Origin: Mayamaea pseudoterrestris
Lineage: Eukaryota > Bacillariophyta > Bacillariophyceae > Sellaphorales > Sellaphoraceae
Direction of reading: 5' to 3'
DNA length: 64,000 bases
NCBI GenBank assembly: GCA_027923505.1
Contig: BROI01000017.1
Coordinates: 62,001 to 126,000 of the forward strand
The position numbers were made by a program, and so were the translations under genes. Positions within the stretch are counted from its first letter, which is position 1, and each line of letters starts with the position of its first letter. This document shows, piece by piece, positions 52,301 through 61,819 of the stretch. The notes beneath the pieces were generated by a model. The model did not search any database, was not told the origin of the DNA, and saw only the letters and a program-made list of their open reading frames with translations.

Positions 52301-54306
52301 TGTAACCGATCGCGGGCATCCGTTTCATGCGCATTCGGATCGCAGGCAGCTCGCGATATTTCGTCCCAAAGTTTGACAAATTCGGGCCCCTTGACAATCT
52401 TGGCAACCATGCCATTCGGACGTCCTATGCGCAATTCGTTAATCTTGGTGCGTACCATGCCGACTCCTTGCTTGTGTAAAAAGTCCCGTATTTGCACAAA
52501 CTTTTGTGCTGCAAAAAAGAAACCCGACATGGCGGAATCTTGCGTTCGCTCCTTGTAGGCTTCGCTCTCCTTCATGATATTATAACATGAAATGGAATTG
52601 TTGGTTCCAAATCGCTGAAAGCAACCAGCGTTCCGCAAACGACTAATAAGGGGGTCTATTATTGCGTTAAGTGCCACTTCAATCCCTTTTGAAGCAGCTA
52701 CTTGTGGTACAACGATAATCTCTGATGTGCGAGTGTGCGTGTACTGCGAGACCGACGGGTCCGACTCATTGCGCGCCTCAATGCGGTTGATACCAAGCAC
52801 GTCAATCACCTTTTGAATCGCCTTGATGTTAGCACCAGGCGTTGCACTCAGACCCAGTACGCGGAATTTTGCTCCAGAATGTTCCAAGTATTGAACAACA
52901 TTCACGTAAGCGTAGTTGCCAGCAGCGCGGTGCGCCTCATCCAACACGACGCAAACGACATCCTGCGCCGGACACGTTCCATGCTCCAAATCCTTTTGCA
53001 CCGTTTGCGGCGTGCAGAAAAAGACGCTGCGCTCCTGCCAAATAGCCAGTCGCTTTTCCTGCGACACCTTGCCAGTCAGCATGGCCGTAACGTAGGTTGG
53101 AATGCCCATGATTTGGTAGCAAGCTTTAATTTGTTGCTGTACGAGCGGCAAGGTTGGCGCCATGAATACCACCTTGCCAGTTGGAAACCAGCGATGGTAG
53201 TTGTACATGACAACGGCAGCAATCAGCGTCTTGCCGAGCCCGGTTGGTAGCGAGACGAGTGTATTGTGGAAAATGGCAGTGGAGGACATTTCGAGTTGGT
53301 ATAGACGAGTCGGGTAATCGGGATTCTGCGGATAAATCCAATCATGAGCCGTGCTTGGGTCAATTGGAACTGGCCCTGGCGAATACGGTGGTCGAACCAT
53401 GCCATACTGGCGACTGATCTTATTCTTGTCTTCCGCTTCATTTGGGCGCTTGGTCTTTAATGTCGCTGACTTTCCTTGCAGCGAGACCCCAGGTCGATGA
53501 TACTTGGCTAATGTAGATTGCTGAGGACCATTTGACGTGTTTAACGTATTCACAGGTGTTGGATTGTCGTTAACAGCGGCGGTGGTAATGGCAGATTGCG
53601 CCGAATGTATGGCGTTGTTAACAGTCGGTGCCTCGTTTCGAGTAGTTACTGCATGACTAGCAGCGGCTGAAACAGACGCAGTCGCCCACGATGATGGAGG
53701 CAGCTGCATCAAGTTCTTATCGGTACTGTCCAAATGTAGAGCCGTTCTATTGACGTGTATATTTTGGCCATTGCTCGATGCCACTATTCCTGCGTCTGCT
53801 GTCGCGCCGCGTGCACTTGCGTCCGCCTGGTCTATCTGAGCCCCCGCCATTGTCGTAACACTAGAAGCTACAGTCGCGCTGCTACTAGTTGTAGATTGCT
53901 GATTGCTGTGATTCGTCATGGCCGACGCAGGTCGTTTCTTGGCGTATGGATTGTGCGTTATTGTCGCCGCTTTTGGCTTTGACACCGCTGTTGCTGCTGC
54001 TGCAACAGGCGCACTAGCTGTACTCGATGTCACTACTCTTGCTGTTGAACTATTAATTTGACTCACTGTTCCGCTTGCACCTCCAAAAACAGCGTCAAGA
54101 GTGCCTTGCTTGATAGCTGCTGGTGCTCCTTGCAACGGCGCTGGACTTGCAGGCGCAGCAGCATTGACAGTCTTTGGAATTGGAACTCCCAGGACAAAGT
54201 CAGCCATTTGTTTCTTGGTGACTCGCATTTCATTGCACATGGCGCATCGCTCGCAGGGAGCATGGTGCTTGTAGGTGCAGTTGGAGCAGGTCCATCCAAA
54301 TGACAT
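49358..54306 (-). CDS. FANCM: FANCM/Mph1/Hef-type DNA helicase with RanBP2 and PHD zinc fingers, one intron
   Basis: DNA translocase that remodels stalled forks and recombination intermediates. Exons 51997-54306 and 49358-51913; the 83-nt intron begins GTAAGT and ends CAACAG. The 1621-aa product opens with a RanBP2-type zinc finger (WTCSNCTYK, CERCAMCNE; residues 5-25) and a Ser/Thr/Ala-rich linker. The helicase core has DWIYPQNPDYPTRLYQL (about 320), Walker A PTGLGKT (about 354), the DEAH box LDEAHRA (about 455), EEGLDIGEVDLIV and QRIGRTGR (about 800), with the FANCM-type insert between lobes. Further on is a PHD-like Cys/His cluster (ICAVCRLGHSP, ILCDGE, CCDLAVHVSCY, WFCDPC, then FECVEC and WRHVKCH; about 1315-1385). 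No ERCC4 nuclease domain is visible. The two extra zinc-finger modules are not part of the usual FANCM plan. Confidence 0.93.
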
Positions 54307-54703
54307 TGTTGATGGGCGCTGATGAATGACGAATTATGAACGAACTGAAATTTTGGAGCGAGAAAATGAGGCGATAGTCCGTAATCAAATCCTGTTTATT
54401 CAAGCTCGTCTCGGGGAGGCTTGTTAGTGGTTCGGGTATTGGTAAAGACTAACATGAAGGGTGGATGATCATCATCATGGTGAAAAATGAGTGCCGACAA
54501 AAACTGACGAATTGTAAGTCGTTCACGTTTCCTTGTTAGACTTTGAGTAACGCTACGATGTTTATCGGAACGGTACTCAATCGCATGAACGATGACGAAC
54601 AACTCGACCATGGCCACGCAAAACTGACAGTGAGTGCTCATCAGCCGCCCGTTCTTACGCACCCTGATTACAAGCAATAATTTACCAGTGACATACAGCC
54701 ACG
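54307..54703. promoter_or_regulatory. Divergent region, FANCM / ferredoxin
   Basis: 397 bp between head-to-head starts. A minus-strand frame crosses 54396-54677 with one usable internal ATG but no family resemblance. A GTAAGT at about 54515 and a TACAG just before the ferredoxin ATG (about 54698) could frame a 5' UTR intron of that gene. Neither is established. Confidence 0.4.
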
Positions 54704-55213
54704 ATGCAAGCTATACATAGAATTAGAATAACTTCTAGCAGAGGTCTGCAACAGTCGATGCAAAGATCAAACGTCATCGTCTCTAGTACATCACAACTAC
54801 AATCACCATCAGTTCATTTCATTCGATGGCACGGAGGCGGGCCTGGAGCCGATGCTCCCACCATCACAGTCTCCTTTAGACTTGCCGACGACTCGATCAA
54901 AACAGTTGATGCTCGGATTGGTGAGTCACTGCTACAAACAGCACACCGCCATGACGTGGACTTGGAAGGCGCCTGCGAAGGTGTTTGTGCCTGCAGCACC
55001 TGCCATTTGATATTTCCGGCAAGCATTTATGATCAGCTACCGGAACCATCAGAAGATGAAGAAGATATGCTGGACATGGCATTTGGATTGACTGAAACAA
55101 GTCGACTTGGGTGTCAGGTCATTGTCACGCCGGAAATGGAGAATGCAGTATTGGAGTTACCCAAGGCGACAAGAAACTTTTATGTGGATGGGCATGTCCC
55201 AAAGCCGCATTAG
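54704..55213 (+). CDS. Mitochondrial adrenodoxin-type [2Fe-2S] ferredoxin
   Basis: Electron carrier for mitochondrial iron-sulfur cluster assembly and haem A synthesis (Yah1/FDX family). 169 aa. The N-terminal 50 residues are Arg/Ser/Gln-rich and poor in acidic residues, a typical mitochondrial presequence. The fold shows TITVSFRLADDSIKTVDARIGESLL, then the cluster ligands in the C-x5-C-x2-C pattern within GACEGVCACSTCH and the fourth Cys in RLGCQV. The family's acidic helix EDEEDMLDMAFGLTETSRL precedes the last ligand. No intron in the coding region. Confidence 0.94.
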   Translation: MQAIHRIRITSSRGLQQSMQRSNVIVSSTSQLQSPSVHFIRWHGGGPGADAPTITVSFRLADDSIKTVDARIGESLLQTAHRHDVDLEGACEGVCACSTCHLIFPASIYDQLPEPSEDEEDMLDMAFGLTETSRLGCQVIVTPEMENAVLELPKATRNFYVDGHVPKPH

Positions 55214-55502
55214 GGAGTCAAGAGGGAAGTGGAGCTTGATGATTGAGGATGTGGCGATGTTTAGAGAACGAAGCTCTGCTAAATTGACTCTGGAATTGGA
55301 TCGGGGAGAGCGGCAAACAAGCTGATTCTTGTCATTAAATAACAATAGCACAATATTATACTATGCACTGCCTATTATTGCGTCGAAAGAAACTAACGTT
55401 GGAGCGGAACAAATAGTAGCATTGAGCTACTACCAGTAGCTTGGACGTCTTTAACTAGCGCTACGACATCGATCACGCAACTTCTTTCCTCTTCTTATCG
55501 GC

Positions 55503-56366
55503 ATGCGGCAATGCGTGGTCCCGCTCATCGATTTCCTCACACAAAACGTTCCTTCCACTTCCTTATTTCGCATGTACAAACTAGCAGCCTTGTCTTCCAT
55601 CTTGTTTTGTAACGGGAAGAATATGGTAAAGAATACAATAGCATCAAAGCCGAGCCAAGCGTCAGTCTCCTCGACAACAATCGCTCTTTCCGCCAAGAGG
55701 AAGAATACCATGCCGCGTCCTCAAACGTCGCCCTTTCCATTGACACTCTTCTCCAACACTCACAAGGCTCCGGAAAAGTACAAGACCATCCTTCAAGACT
55801 ACATTTGGACCGTCAATGACGTTCTTTCGCCAACGGAATGTCGGAATTGGATCGAACACATGGAAAAAGAGTCGCATTTGATGCAACACAACAAGCAACG
55901 AGCGACTCGCTACATGGCACACCGCGAGTGTTTCGAGCTACGCAAGGACGACCCCGACGTTGCACAAAAGATCTTTGAGCGCTTTCCAGCGTCGCTGCTG
56001 CAGATACTGCCACTCGAAACACCTGCGCTTGGCTGCAATCCAAACATTCGACTCTACAAGTATATTCCGGGACACAAGTTTGGCATGCATGTGGATGTCA
56101 CTGACACTGTTCCGCCGCTTAAAGGAAGCAACGGTAACCCAACCTATACGCGCGTCACGGTACTGATTTATCTTTCGGAATGCAAGGGCGGAGCAACGCG
56201 GTTCGAACGTCCGCATGGCAGCAGCGGCAAGGATATAGTCTACGTTCCAAAGATTGGAAGTATGCTGCTTCATTTGCATGGCGATGACTGCTTGCCGCAT
56301 GCAGGTGATCTTGTGGAAAAGGGAATCAAATATGTGTTTCGGACGGATTTAGTGTTTAGCGAGTAA
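55503..56366 (+). CDS. 2-oxoglutarate/Fe(II)-dependent dioxygenase (prolyl-4-hydroxylase-like)
   Basis: 287 aa if started at the first ATG (55503). Conserved sequence begins around residue 90 (YIWTVNDVLSPTECRNWIEHME), so the start could be later (55572 or 55710); the first 65 residues may be a targeting sequence. Iron ligands are visible as HVD in KFGMHVDVTD and the distal His in CLPHAGDLVEKG, and the 2OG-binding basic residue as Arg in KYVFRTDLVF. The double-stranded beta-helix core includes TRVTVLIYLSECKGGATRF. Overall it resembles P4H-like oxygenases widespread in algae and fungi; the substrate is unknown. Confidence 0.85.
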   Translation: MRQCVVPLIDFLTQNVPSTSLFRMYKLAALSSILFCNGKNMVKNTIASKPSQASVSSTTIALSAKRKNTMPRPQTSPFPLTLFSNTHKAPEKYKTILQDYIWTVNDVLSPTECRNWIEHMEKESHLMQHNKQRATRYMAHRECFELRKDDPDVAQKIFERFPASLLQILPLETPALGCNPNIRLYKYIPGHKFGMHVDVTDTVPPLKGSNGNPTYTRVTVLIYLSECKGGATRFERPHGSSGKDIVYVPKIGSMLLHLHGDDCLPHAGDLVEKGIKYVFRTDLVFSE

Positions 56367-56836
56367 ATGAACAGATGCATGAATGAGTGAATGAATGCGG
56401 AGTTCGTCATGAATGTGGGTTATGCTCATTAGTTGCGGCGCTGATGGGCCTACTTTTGTATTGTAACATGACATATGCGCCATCTGCGCGTGTCAAGGCT
56501 TGGTTTTCTCGTGAATATAGCTCTGGAGGCAGCATGGCAATTTGGGTTTGCATCGGAAATGAACGATACTTCTACCAATTGTAAGAAAGACTGGCACAGA
56601 AGATATACACGCTTGTAATGTATATTGTAATTGTTTTATAAAATGAAGATGTAATTGCGTCGTCTTCCAATGAGGATTGCGACCAACAGGCGGAACAAAA
56701 GCAAACATTTGCTCGCCGCCTGGACAGTATGCAATATATTATGAAGTAAATGCAAGGAGCAACTATGCATAGTGCAAAGCTGCAGACTTGAAAGGGCGCT
56801 TGTTCGTCGATAAGCAGCCTGGGCCAAAGGTGTCGC
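56367..56836. other. Convergent intergenic region, dioxygenase / poly(A) polymerase
   Basis: 470 bp between two facing stops, A/T-rich around 56600-56650. It should hold both 3' UTRs. Frames here (such as 56387-56584) have no recognisable content. Confidence 0.5.
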
Positions 56837-58852
56837 CTAGGTAGGGCGTTGCTCATGCGCAACCAAGCCTTCGCGCTTCTCCTTCTCCAATCCCAAAAGT
56901 GACTCGTTGACAATTGCTTCCGTTTCCACCAATCCGTCATCATCGTCTCCGTCTTCATAACCGTCCGACGATGATGCCCAGGAGCTAGATGCCGTCGCTG
57001 TACTCGCATCGTCCAAAAGCTTCAATGGCGGCACAACGTAGGCAGGCAGTTGCGACGCCGTCAAATGATTAAGAGACATGTCCATGCTCGACGTTCGCTT
57101 CTCCCATGCATAGACCTGATGGCAAAAGTCGGACGTAAGTAGGCGAATGTCGGTCTGCTCCGTGCCCCGAGCGAAGCGTAGGGCCATGTAAAAGGTGGAT
57201 TCAAAATCATCCTCGTCCTCGCAATCAGTCTTGACGTCCGCCAACAAGCCTTGCTGCTGCTGCTGCTGCTGCTGCTCCGACGCCACGACGCTGGACGTAG
57301 CACTCACTGTAGTAGTGGTAGTCACTTGCGTCACCATGCTTCGCGGCTTGTGAAAGAGCTTGCCAAACGGCCAAACATGAAGCTCCGGCGTTTCAAGGCT
57401 GCCAATCAAAAGGCGCAGTCGCGACTCGACCAAGCGCAACCACTCGACATGCTCCTGCTGCGTCTTGCTAGTAATCTTGACCTGCAAGTAGTGCGAGTGA
57501 CTCGCAAAGAAGTCAGACGGCCGCAGCAAACGCAAAAAGCAATTGCGCTTGGACTTGTGAGTTGTGACCACCCAATTGGCCGCCAGTACAAACTCGTTTC
57601 TCATCTGCCGCAGCTGCGGAACGTCCACATTGTAGGCAGAATTCATGGAGGGATAGGCCGGCGTAATGATTGGCATGATTTGAAGGCCATCGCGTCGACT
57701 GACGAGTGGATTCCAACCAGCGAGTTGCAGACTGCAGCTGGACGGTCGCACCAATTGCAGCTCACCAATAATGACTGGTTCCGGCCACTTCCACGAGGCA
57801 AAGGTAATGAAGAAGCACTCGAGTAGTGCCACTGGATCGTTGGCAATCGTTGGATTGTGAATGCAAACGTAGGCTACCATAATGGCGTAGTTGATGCCTC
57901 CAAGAAAGCCCAATACGTTGCTGTAAATGCCCTTGGCCATGGCCCACTCCTTGACAGCCGCCAAGACGATGCGAAAGGTTGGTAAATGAGGTGACACCTT
58001 TTCCAAAATCATTTGACTGACGCGAGCGCCGTTCAGTGACCGCACGCCAGCTTCATCCTGGTCCGCCAAGTCGGCGTCATGAATCAAGTATTCGTCCGAC
58101 CGATGGTCGTTGAAACACTTCTCGTTCGAGTTGACGAGCAGCAGCGGATTCGGTCGCTTCAATTGATACTGCTGCATGGCAGCAGAGTGTCCCTTGGCAA
58201 AGAGCAAGTCTATCGAAATTCCGTAGAGAGTAAACTTAATGACGGGAGTGTATGCCGTTGGAATGGGGTGCACCTGCCGAATGATGGCGTCAGACTGCTG
58301 CTGCAGTAGTTGCACGAGCGAGCCGAAAAAGTCGTCGCGACTGCAATGAGCGGGCGCTAGTACCAGCAAGTCAAGGTCCGAGCAAGGCCGATGGACGCCC
58401 AAGCGGTATGACCCAAAGGTAATTAGAATCGGTCGAGGTCGCTGCCAATTGTTGACCATGACTGCAGGAGCACGCGCCTTCTTTTTGCATGGCGACGCAG
58501 AGTCTTCGTCGTCCTCGTTGTCGCTTCGTTTACTGCTGCTAGTAGAGCTTCCAGTATGACTCTCATTGCTGCATGCAAATGACCATTTCGCAAGGATGCG
58601 TTCCAACCAGTCGAGCGCCTTGATTCGAAGCGAATCATTCTCCTCCATACATTTTAGTTCCGTCAGAGTTTCGCGTAAAGAGTCGTTGGCATTCAGGCGG
58701 CGTCCATGTAGCTGCTGCTGCTGCTGACTCATGTTTATCTTGCTTTGATTGGATCGAAATCTTCGAAGGCTCCGGCGGCTCGGGAGTTTTGTTGCGGTAG
58801 AAGCAGTTGCTTGCGAAATGAGCGTGGAAGACTGCGCGAGCTTGTCGTGCAT
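56837..58852 (-). CDS. PAP: Canonical nuclear poly(A) polymerase
   Basis: Adds the poly(A) tail in mRNA 3'-end formation. 671 aa from the ATG at 58852 (a second ATG, MSQQQQQ, lies 40 codons on). The nucleotidyltransferase motif FGSYRLGV with SDLDLLVL (about 146-165) supplies two catalytic Asp, and GISIDLLFA (about 215) the third. The PAP central domain (RVSQMILEKVSPHLPTFRI, VKEWAMAKGIYSNVLGFLGG, SWKWPEPV) and the RNA-binding domain (FFASHSHYLQVKI, LVESRLRLLIGSLE, HVWP) follow. Low-complexity insertions include a Q8 run, a Lys-rich NLS (CKKKARAP) and an acidic tail. No intron. Confidence 0.96.
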   Translation of the reverse strand: MHDKLAQSSTLISQATASTATKLPSRRSLRRFRSNQSKINMSQQQQQLHGRRLNANDSLRETLTELKCMEENDSLRIKALDWLERILAKWSFACSNESHTGSSTSSSKRSDNEDDEDSASPCKKKARAPAVMVNNWQRPRPILITFGSYRLGVHRPCSDLDLLVLAPAHCSRDDFFGSLVQLLQQQSDAIIRQVHPIPTAYTPVIKFTLYGISIDLLFAKGHSAAMQQYQLKRPNPLLLVNSNEKCFNDHRSDEYLIHDADLADQDEAGVRSLNGARVSQMILEKVSPHLPTFRIVLAAVKEWAMAKGIYSNVLGFLGGINYAIMVAYVCIHNPTIANDPVALLECFFITFASWKWPEPVIIGELQLVRPSSCSLQLAGWNPLVSRRDGLQIMPIITPAYPSMNSAYNVDVPQLRQMRNEFVLAANWVVTTHKSKRNCFLRLLRPSDFFASHSHYLQVKITSKTQQEHVEWLRLVESRLRLLIGSLETPELHVWPFGKLFHKPRSMVTQVTTTTTVSATSSVVASEQQQQQQQQGLLADVKTDCEDEDDFESTFYMALRFARGTEQTDIRLLTSDFCHQVYAWEKRTSSMDMSLNHLTASQLPAYVVPPLKLLDDASTATASSSWASSSDGYEDGDDDDGLVETEAIVNESLLGLEKEKREGLVAHEQRPT

Positions 58853-59563
58853 CTCTCGAAGGCTGGTCTATGGGAGCAACGTTTTCGATGCTATAGAACG
58901 TTGCGAATCGAACTATACTGCTTGCTATTCTGATATGATAAAGTTTAACAGACCCAAGGCGATTGCTATGAGCGAAGAAGGTGTGGGAGGAAAGTGTGAA
59001 TCGATCGTTACTCGTTCGCGAAAGGACGCGACGAGGAAGCGTGCGGAAGCGGTGAGGCAGATCAGTCGTGTGAGTGGCATTTTGCGTTCCGACTAGATCG
59101 TGAAAAAGAACGTGAAGAATTAATTCGGAACCACTTTTGCTATTGCCTTTAGCCAGGCTCTAATTGGGGAGGCGTCTAGAGCAGCCCCAATTTACGTTGA
59201 AGCTGTTTTATGCATTCTATGTTTCTTATTTAGTACAATCTATAGCTACAGAATATACCCAGTGTAGGTTGAATAGTGGAAAACACTCATCAACGATCAT
59301 GATGACTCTGAAACATGACGTGCTTGCCCGAATGGCCTTGTTCGGGCTATTCCAAGCACATTCCGCATGACTATGATATATTCTTTTTAGTCGGAGAATG
59401 TCCATCACCCGGAAAGGATCCGGATCCGCGCCTCAACCTCGCCTCACTTGACACCACACATCGCTCGTCGATCAGTTTCGTTCCATCGAAAGTGACCCAA
59501 TCAAGTCGACCAACCAAACAACTCGTCTCCTTCCACTTACATTCTACTTTCATCTACATTACA
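58853..59563. other. Divergent intergenic region, poly(A) polymerase / 95-aa gene
   Basis: 711 bp. A plus-strand frame continues from inside the PAP gene to 59096; its only part outside PAP is a basic 42-codon peptide from an ATG near 58970, which I cannot support as a gene. A pyrimidine-rich 5' leader precedes the 59564 ATG. No promoter repeat of either family. Confidence 0.45.
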
Positions 59564-59851
59564 ATGTCAGAAGACAAGAAATCCAAGAAGGACAAGATCA
59601 AAAAGTCGGGCGTCCGCACCAAGTTTCTCATCGAGTCACTCCGAAACGACTACTACGCGTTGCGCGAGGAGAATGACCGCCTTCGTCAAATGGTCACGGA
59701 GAATCTAGCGGAGGATGCCGCCAAGGCGATACTGGCCGATTGCTTTGATCCAAACGCGCCTCGCGCCAAGGTGGATAACATTGATGATCTCGCCATGCAG
59801 GGAGCGGAAGATGACGCGGAGGACGGCGATGACTCGGATGTTGGATTCTAA
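59564..59851 (+). CDS. Small coiled-coil protein, 95 aa
   Basis: Not assigned to a named family. A Lys-rich N-terminus (DKKSKKDKIKKS) leads to a short coiled coil, RTKFLIESLRNDYYALREEN then DRLRQMV. A helix AEDAAKAILADCFDPNAPR and a very acidic tail (EDDAEDGDDSD) follow. The frame is open upstream to 59315 without conserved content; 59564 is chosen for its AACAATGTC-type context and the sharp onset of Lys/Glu-rich coding sequence. Short proteins with this DY-x-L-x-x-EN-x-x-LR pattern followed by an A-x-x-IL-x-x-C helix seem to me to recur among stramenopile hypothetical proteins, but I cannot verify that. The basic stretch lacks the N-x7-R signature of bZIP factors. Confidence 0.7.
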   Translation: MSEDKKSKKDKIKKSGVRTKFLIESLRNDYYALREENDRLRQMVTENLAEDAAKAILADCFDPNAPRAKVDNIDDLAMQGAEDDAEDGDDSDVGF

Positions 59852-60430
59852 TCAACACGTGACAGGTACGACTAAACGGACATGAAAGTCACTCGGTAAA
59901 AGCACTTTCTGTTATACATGTCAATCAAGTGATTACGTTAAAGCCATCACACTAGCAATAGCAATAAAGTCACCTCATTGGTCTTGTTTGTTCTTTTAGA
60001 ATCTTTGTAGATTCAGTGTCGCGTGTCGCAGCATTATACGATTATGATGCAGATTGCAATTGTAATGTTCGCGTCGCGCATGGCAGATGCATCTGCATTA
60101 TAAAATAACAATGTGCTACTTTCGTGTGTGCAGCCATCTCCTTGCGGTTTAAGAGCTGTAGCTATCATAAACAATGTATAGGAAAGTAGAATTTAAATGC
60201 TATTGACTGCCTGGTGAACGAACAGAGCAGTTGTAATAAAAGGAAACAACGATTTCAACAACGATCGACGCTACATGTATTCCCTGTACCAGCACGATCT
60301 GCCTCGACGGCCCTTGTCACTCGAAACATGGAAGAATTTTGGAACAAGATTGCTGTGACGCGACAATTAGTGTACTCGCCCGTCAACATGCATGTCCGGT
60401 ACTGTATCAGCTATCATTATGCCTTGCGCA
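59852..60430. other. Convergent intergenic region, 95-aa gene / mucin-like gene
   Basis: 579 bp between two facing stops. A/T-rich and without repeats. Long frames that cross into it from 60214 onward are antisense shadows of the mucin-like gene. Confidence 0.5.
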
Positions 60431-61346
60431 TCATATATTGTAATCTCGCTGCGGCCCTCGAATATCAGCCTCCGGAACATCCGAATAGCCGCCGCCAAAT
60501 CCCTTTCGCGACGAACGTTGTGGCACGTCGAACAGTTCCAAACCACTGGTTGGCAACTGCTGGTTTCGCTGCCGCGTGTTATGATGCGACAAGAGTCCTG
60601 CCGCGACAAAGACGGCGAGCAGCAGTCCAACGCCAAGACCAAAGCCTCCGCTGCTGCCGGATGCAGCGGGTTGCTCGACGGTGCGAGTGGAAGCCGCAGT
60701 GACGGAAGCAGTGTCGTCGTCATCCACGGCGCGCGCCGGAGTATCGCCATCGCCATGTCTGCTCGGAGTATGACTGTTACTGCTGCTGCTACTGCTGGTT
60801 TTTGTGGTCGTAGCGGTGGACGTCTGCTTGGAAGCAGAAGGTGCAGCGTCAATGGGTGCAGGCTGCACCAATCGAGGCTCATGGTAGCCCGTATTTTCGT
60901 AGGGCGTGTAGTCTAGCTCCAGCTGCTGCTTTAGCGTGGGTCTCACTGTTGGATATGGAGTCGTCGTCGGATACCAAGTCGTCGTTGGACGCCAAGTAGT
61001 GGTAGGCTGTCTGTATTGTCCATGCAGCGAGTGAATCCAGTAGTGAGAGACAAACAACTAATGATTCATTGGAACTCCACACACACACAAACAATTATAT
61101 ACTACAATATATCGATCATAAAACAATCCCGTTTGCATGAGCTTACATGGTAGGTGATGGCTCCTCCAATCGTCTACCGGTAGATGGAGACGGAGCAATG
61201 ATCAAGTTGTTGCGTTTCTCGATTGACACTCGTGGATCATTCGACGTACGAGAAAGTGTAGATTCCATCGCATCATTCACTGTCAAGCAGCAACATGCAG
61301 TCGCCATTGACGAAAGCAGCGCCAGTCGTATCCTTGTCATTCTCAT
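60431..61346 (-). CDS. Type I membrane protein with Thr/Pro-rich mucin-like ectodomain, one intron
   Basis: I do not recognise a family. Exons 61147-61346 and 60431-61010; the 136-nt intron begins GTAAGC and ends AATACAG, and the phases match. 259 aa: a signal peptide (RLALLSSMATACCCLTV) and a basic segment are followed by repeats PTTTWRPTTTWYPTTTPYPT (about 68-87). A Ser/Thr-rich stretch, likely heavily O-glycosylated, leads to a single membrane helix (GFGLGVGLLLAVFVAAGLL, about 195-213). A short cytosolic tail contains LELFDVP and GGGYSDVPEAD. Such proteins are common at algal surfaces and in cell-wall or frustule-associated sets; that role is a guess. Divergent from SNF7 across array 4. 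Confidence 0.75.
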
Positions 61347-61411
61347 GGTGCAAATGATGGTGATGATGGATTGACCGGCTGATGATGTTGGCCATGGTCG
61401 ACAGTTTCTGG

Positions 61412-61629
61412 TGACGTAGTTTTCACTGGCACTCGTTTCGTACTAATGCCTGAATGACGTAGTTTTCACTGGCACCCGTTTCGTAATATTGCCTTGTGAC
61501 GTAATTGACACTGGCACCCGTTTCGTAATATTGCCGTATGACGTAATTGACACTGGCACTCGTTTCATAATATTGCCTCATGACGCAGTTTTCACTGGCA
61601 CTCGTTTACACTATTGCCTTGTGACGTGG
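61412..61629 (-). repeat. 42-43-bp tandem repeat array 4 (bZIP-core family), 5 units
   Basis: The C of CACTGGC falls at 61424, 61467, 61509, 61551 and 61593. Units start TGACGTAGTTTTCACTGGCA or TGACGTAATTGACACTGGCA, the same two subtypes seen in array 3, and continue CTCGTTTCGTAATATTGCC. Orientation is as in array 2, opposite to arrays 1 and 3. It lies between the divergent mucin-like gene (start 61346) and SNF7 (start 61820). Confidence 0.95.
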
Positions 61630-61819
61630 GCTTGACGTCGCCTTCCCTCCACGCGAAAATCGCCGGTGCGACCGTTGTCTTGTTCCGCGTGATGCGACAA
61701 TGGACTCGTTGTGAAGGAGACGAAGCGGTTCCTTCCTTCTTGATAGAATATATAGTTATAGCGTTTACTATTATCAGCTTGCGTACGCATACGCAAAATC
61801 GCCTCGTTACATAGCCAGC

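Noticed and set aside
41014-54306. PMS2 and FANCM as a DNA-repair cluster
   Set aside because: Three unrelated genes lie between them, they are on opposite strands and share no promoter element, so proximity is probably chance.
54396-54677. Minus-strand 93-codon frame between FANCM and ferredoxin
   Set aside because: It begins with TTG, has no recognisable domain, and fills a divergent promoter region. I could not rule it out fully.
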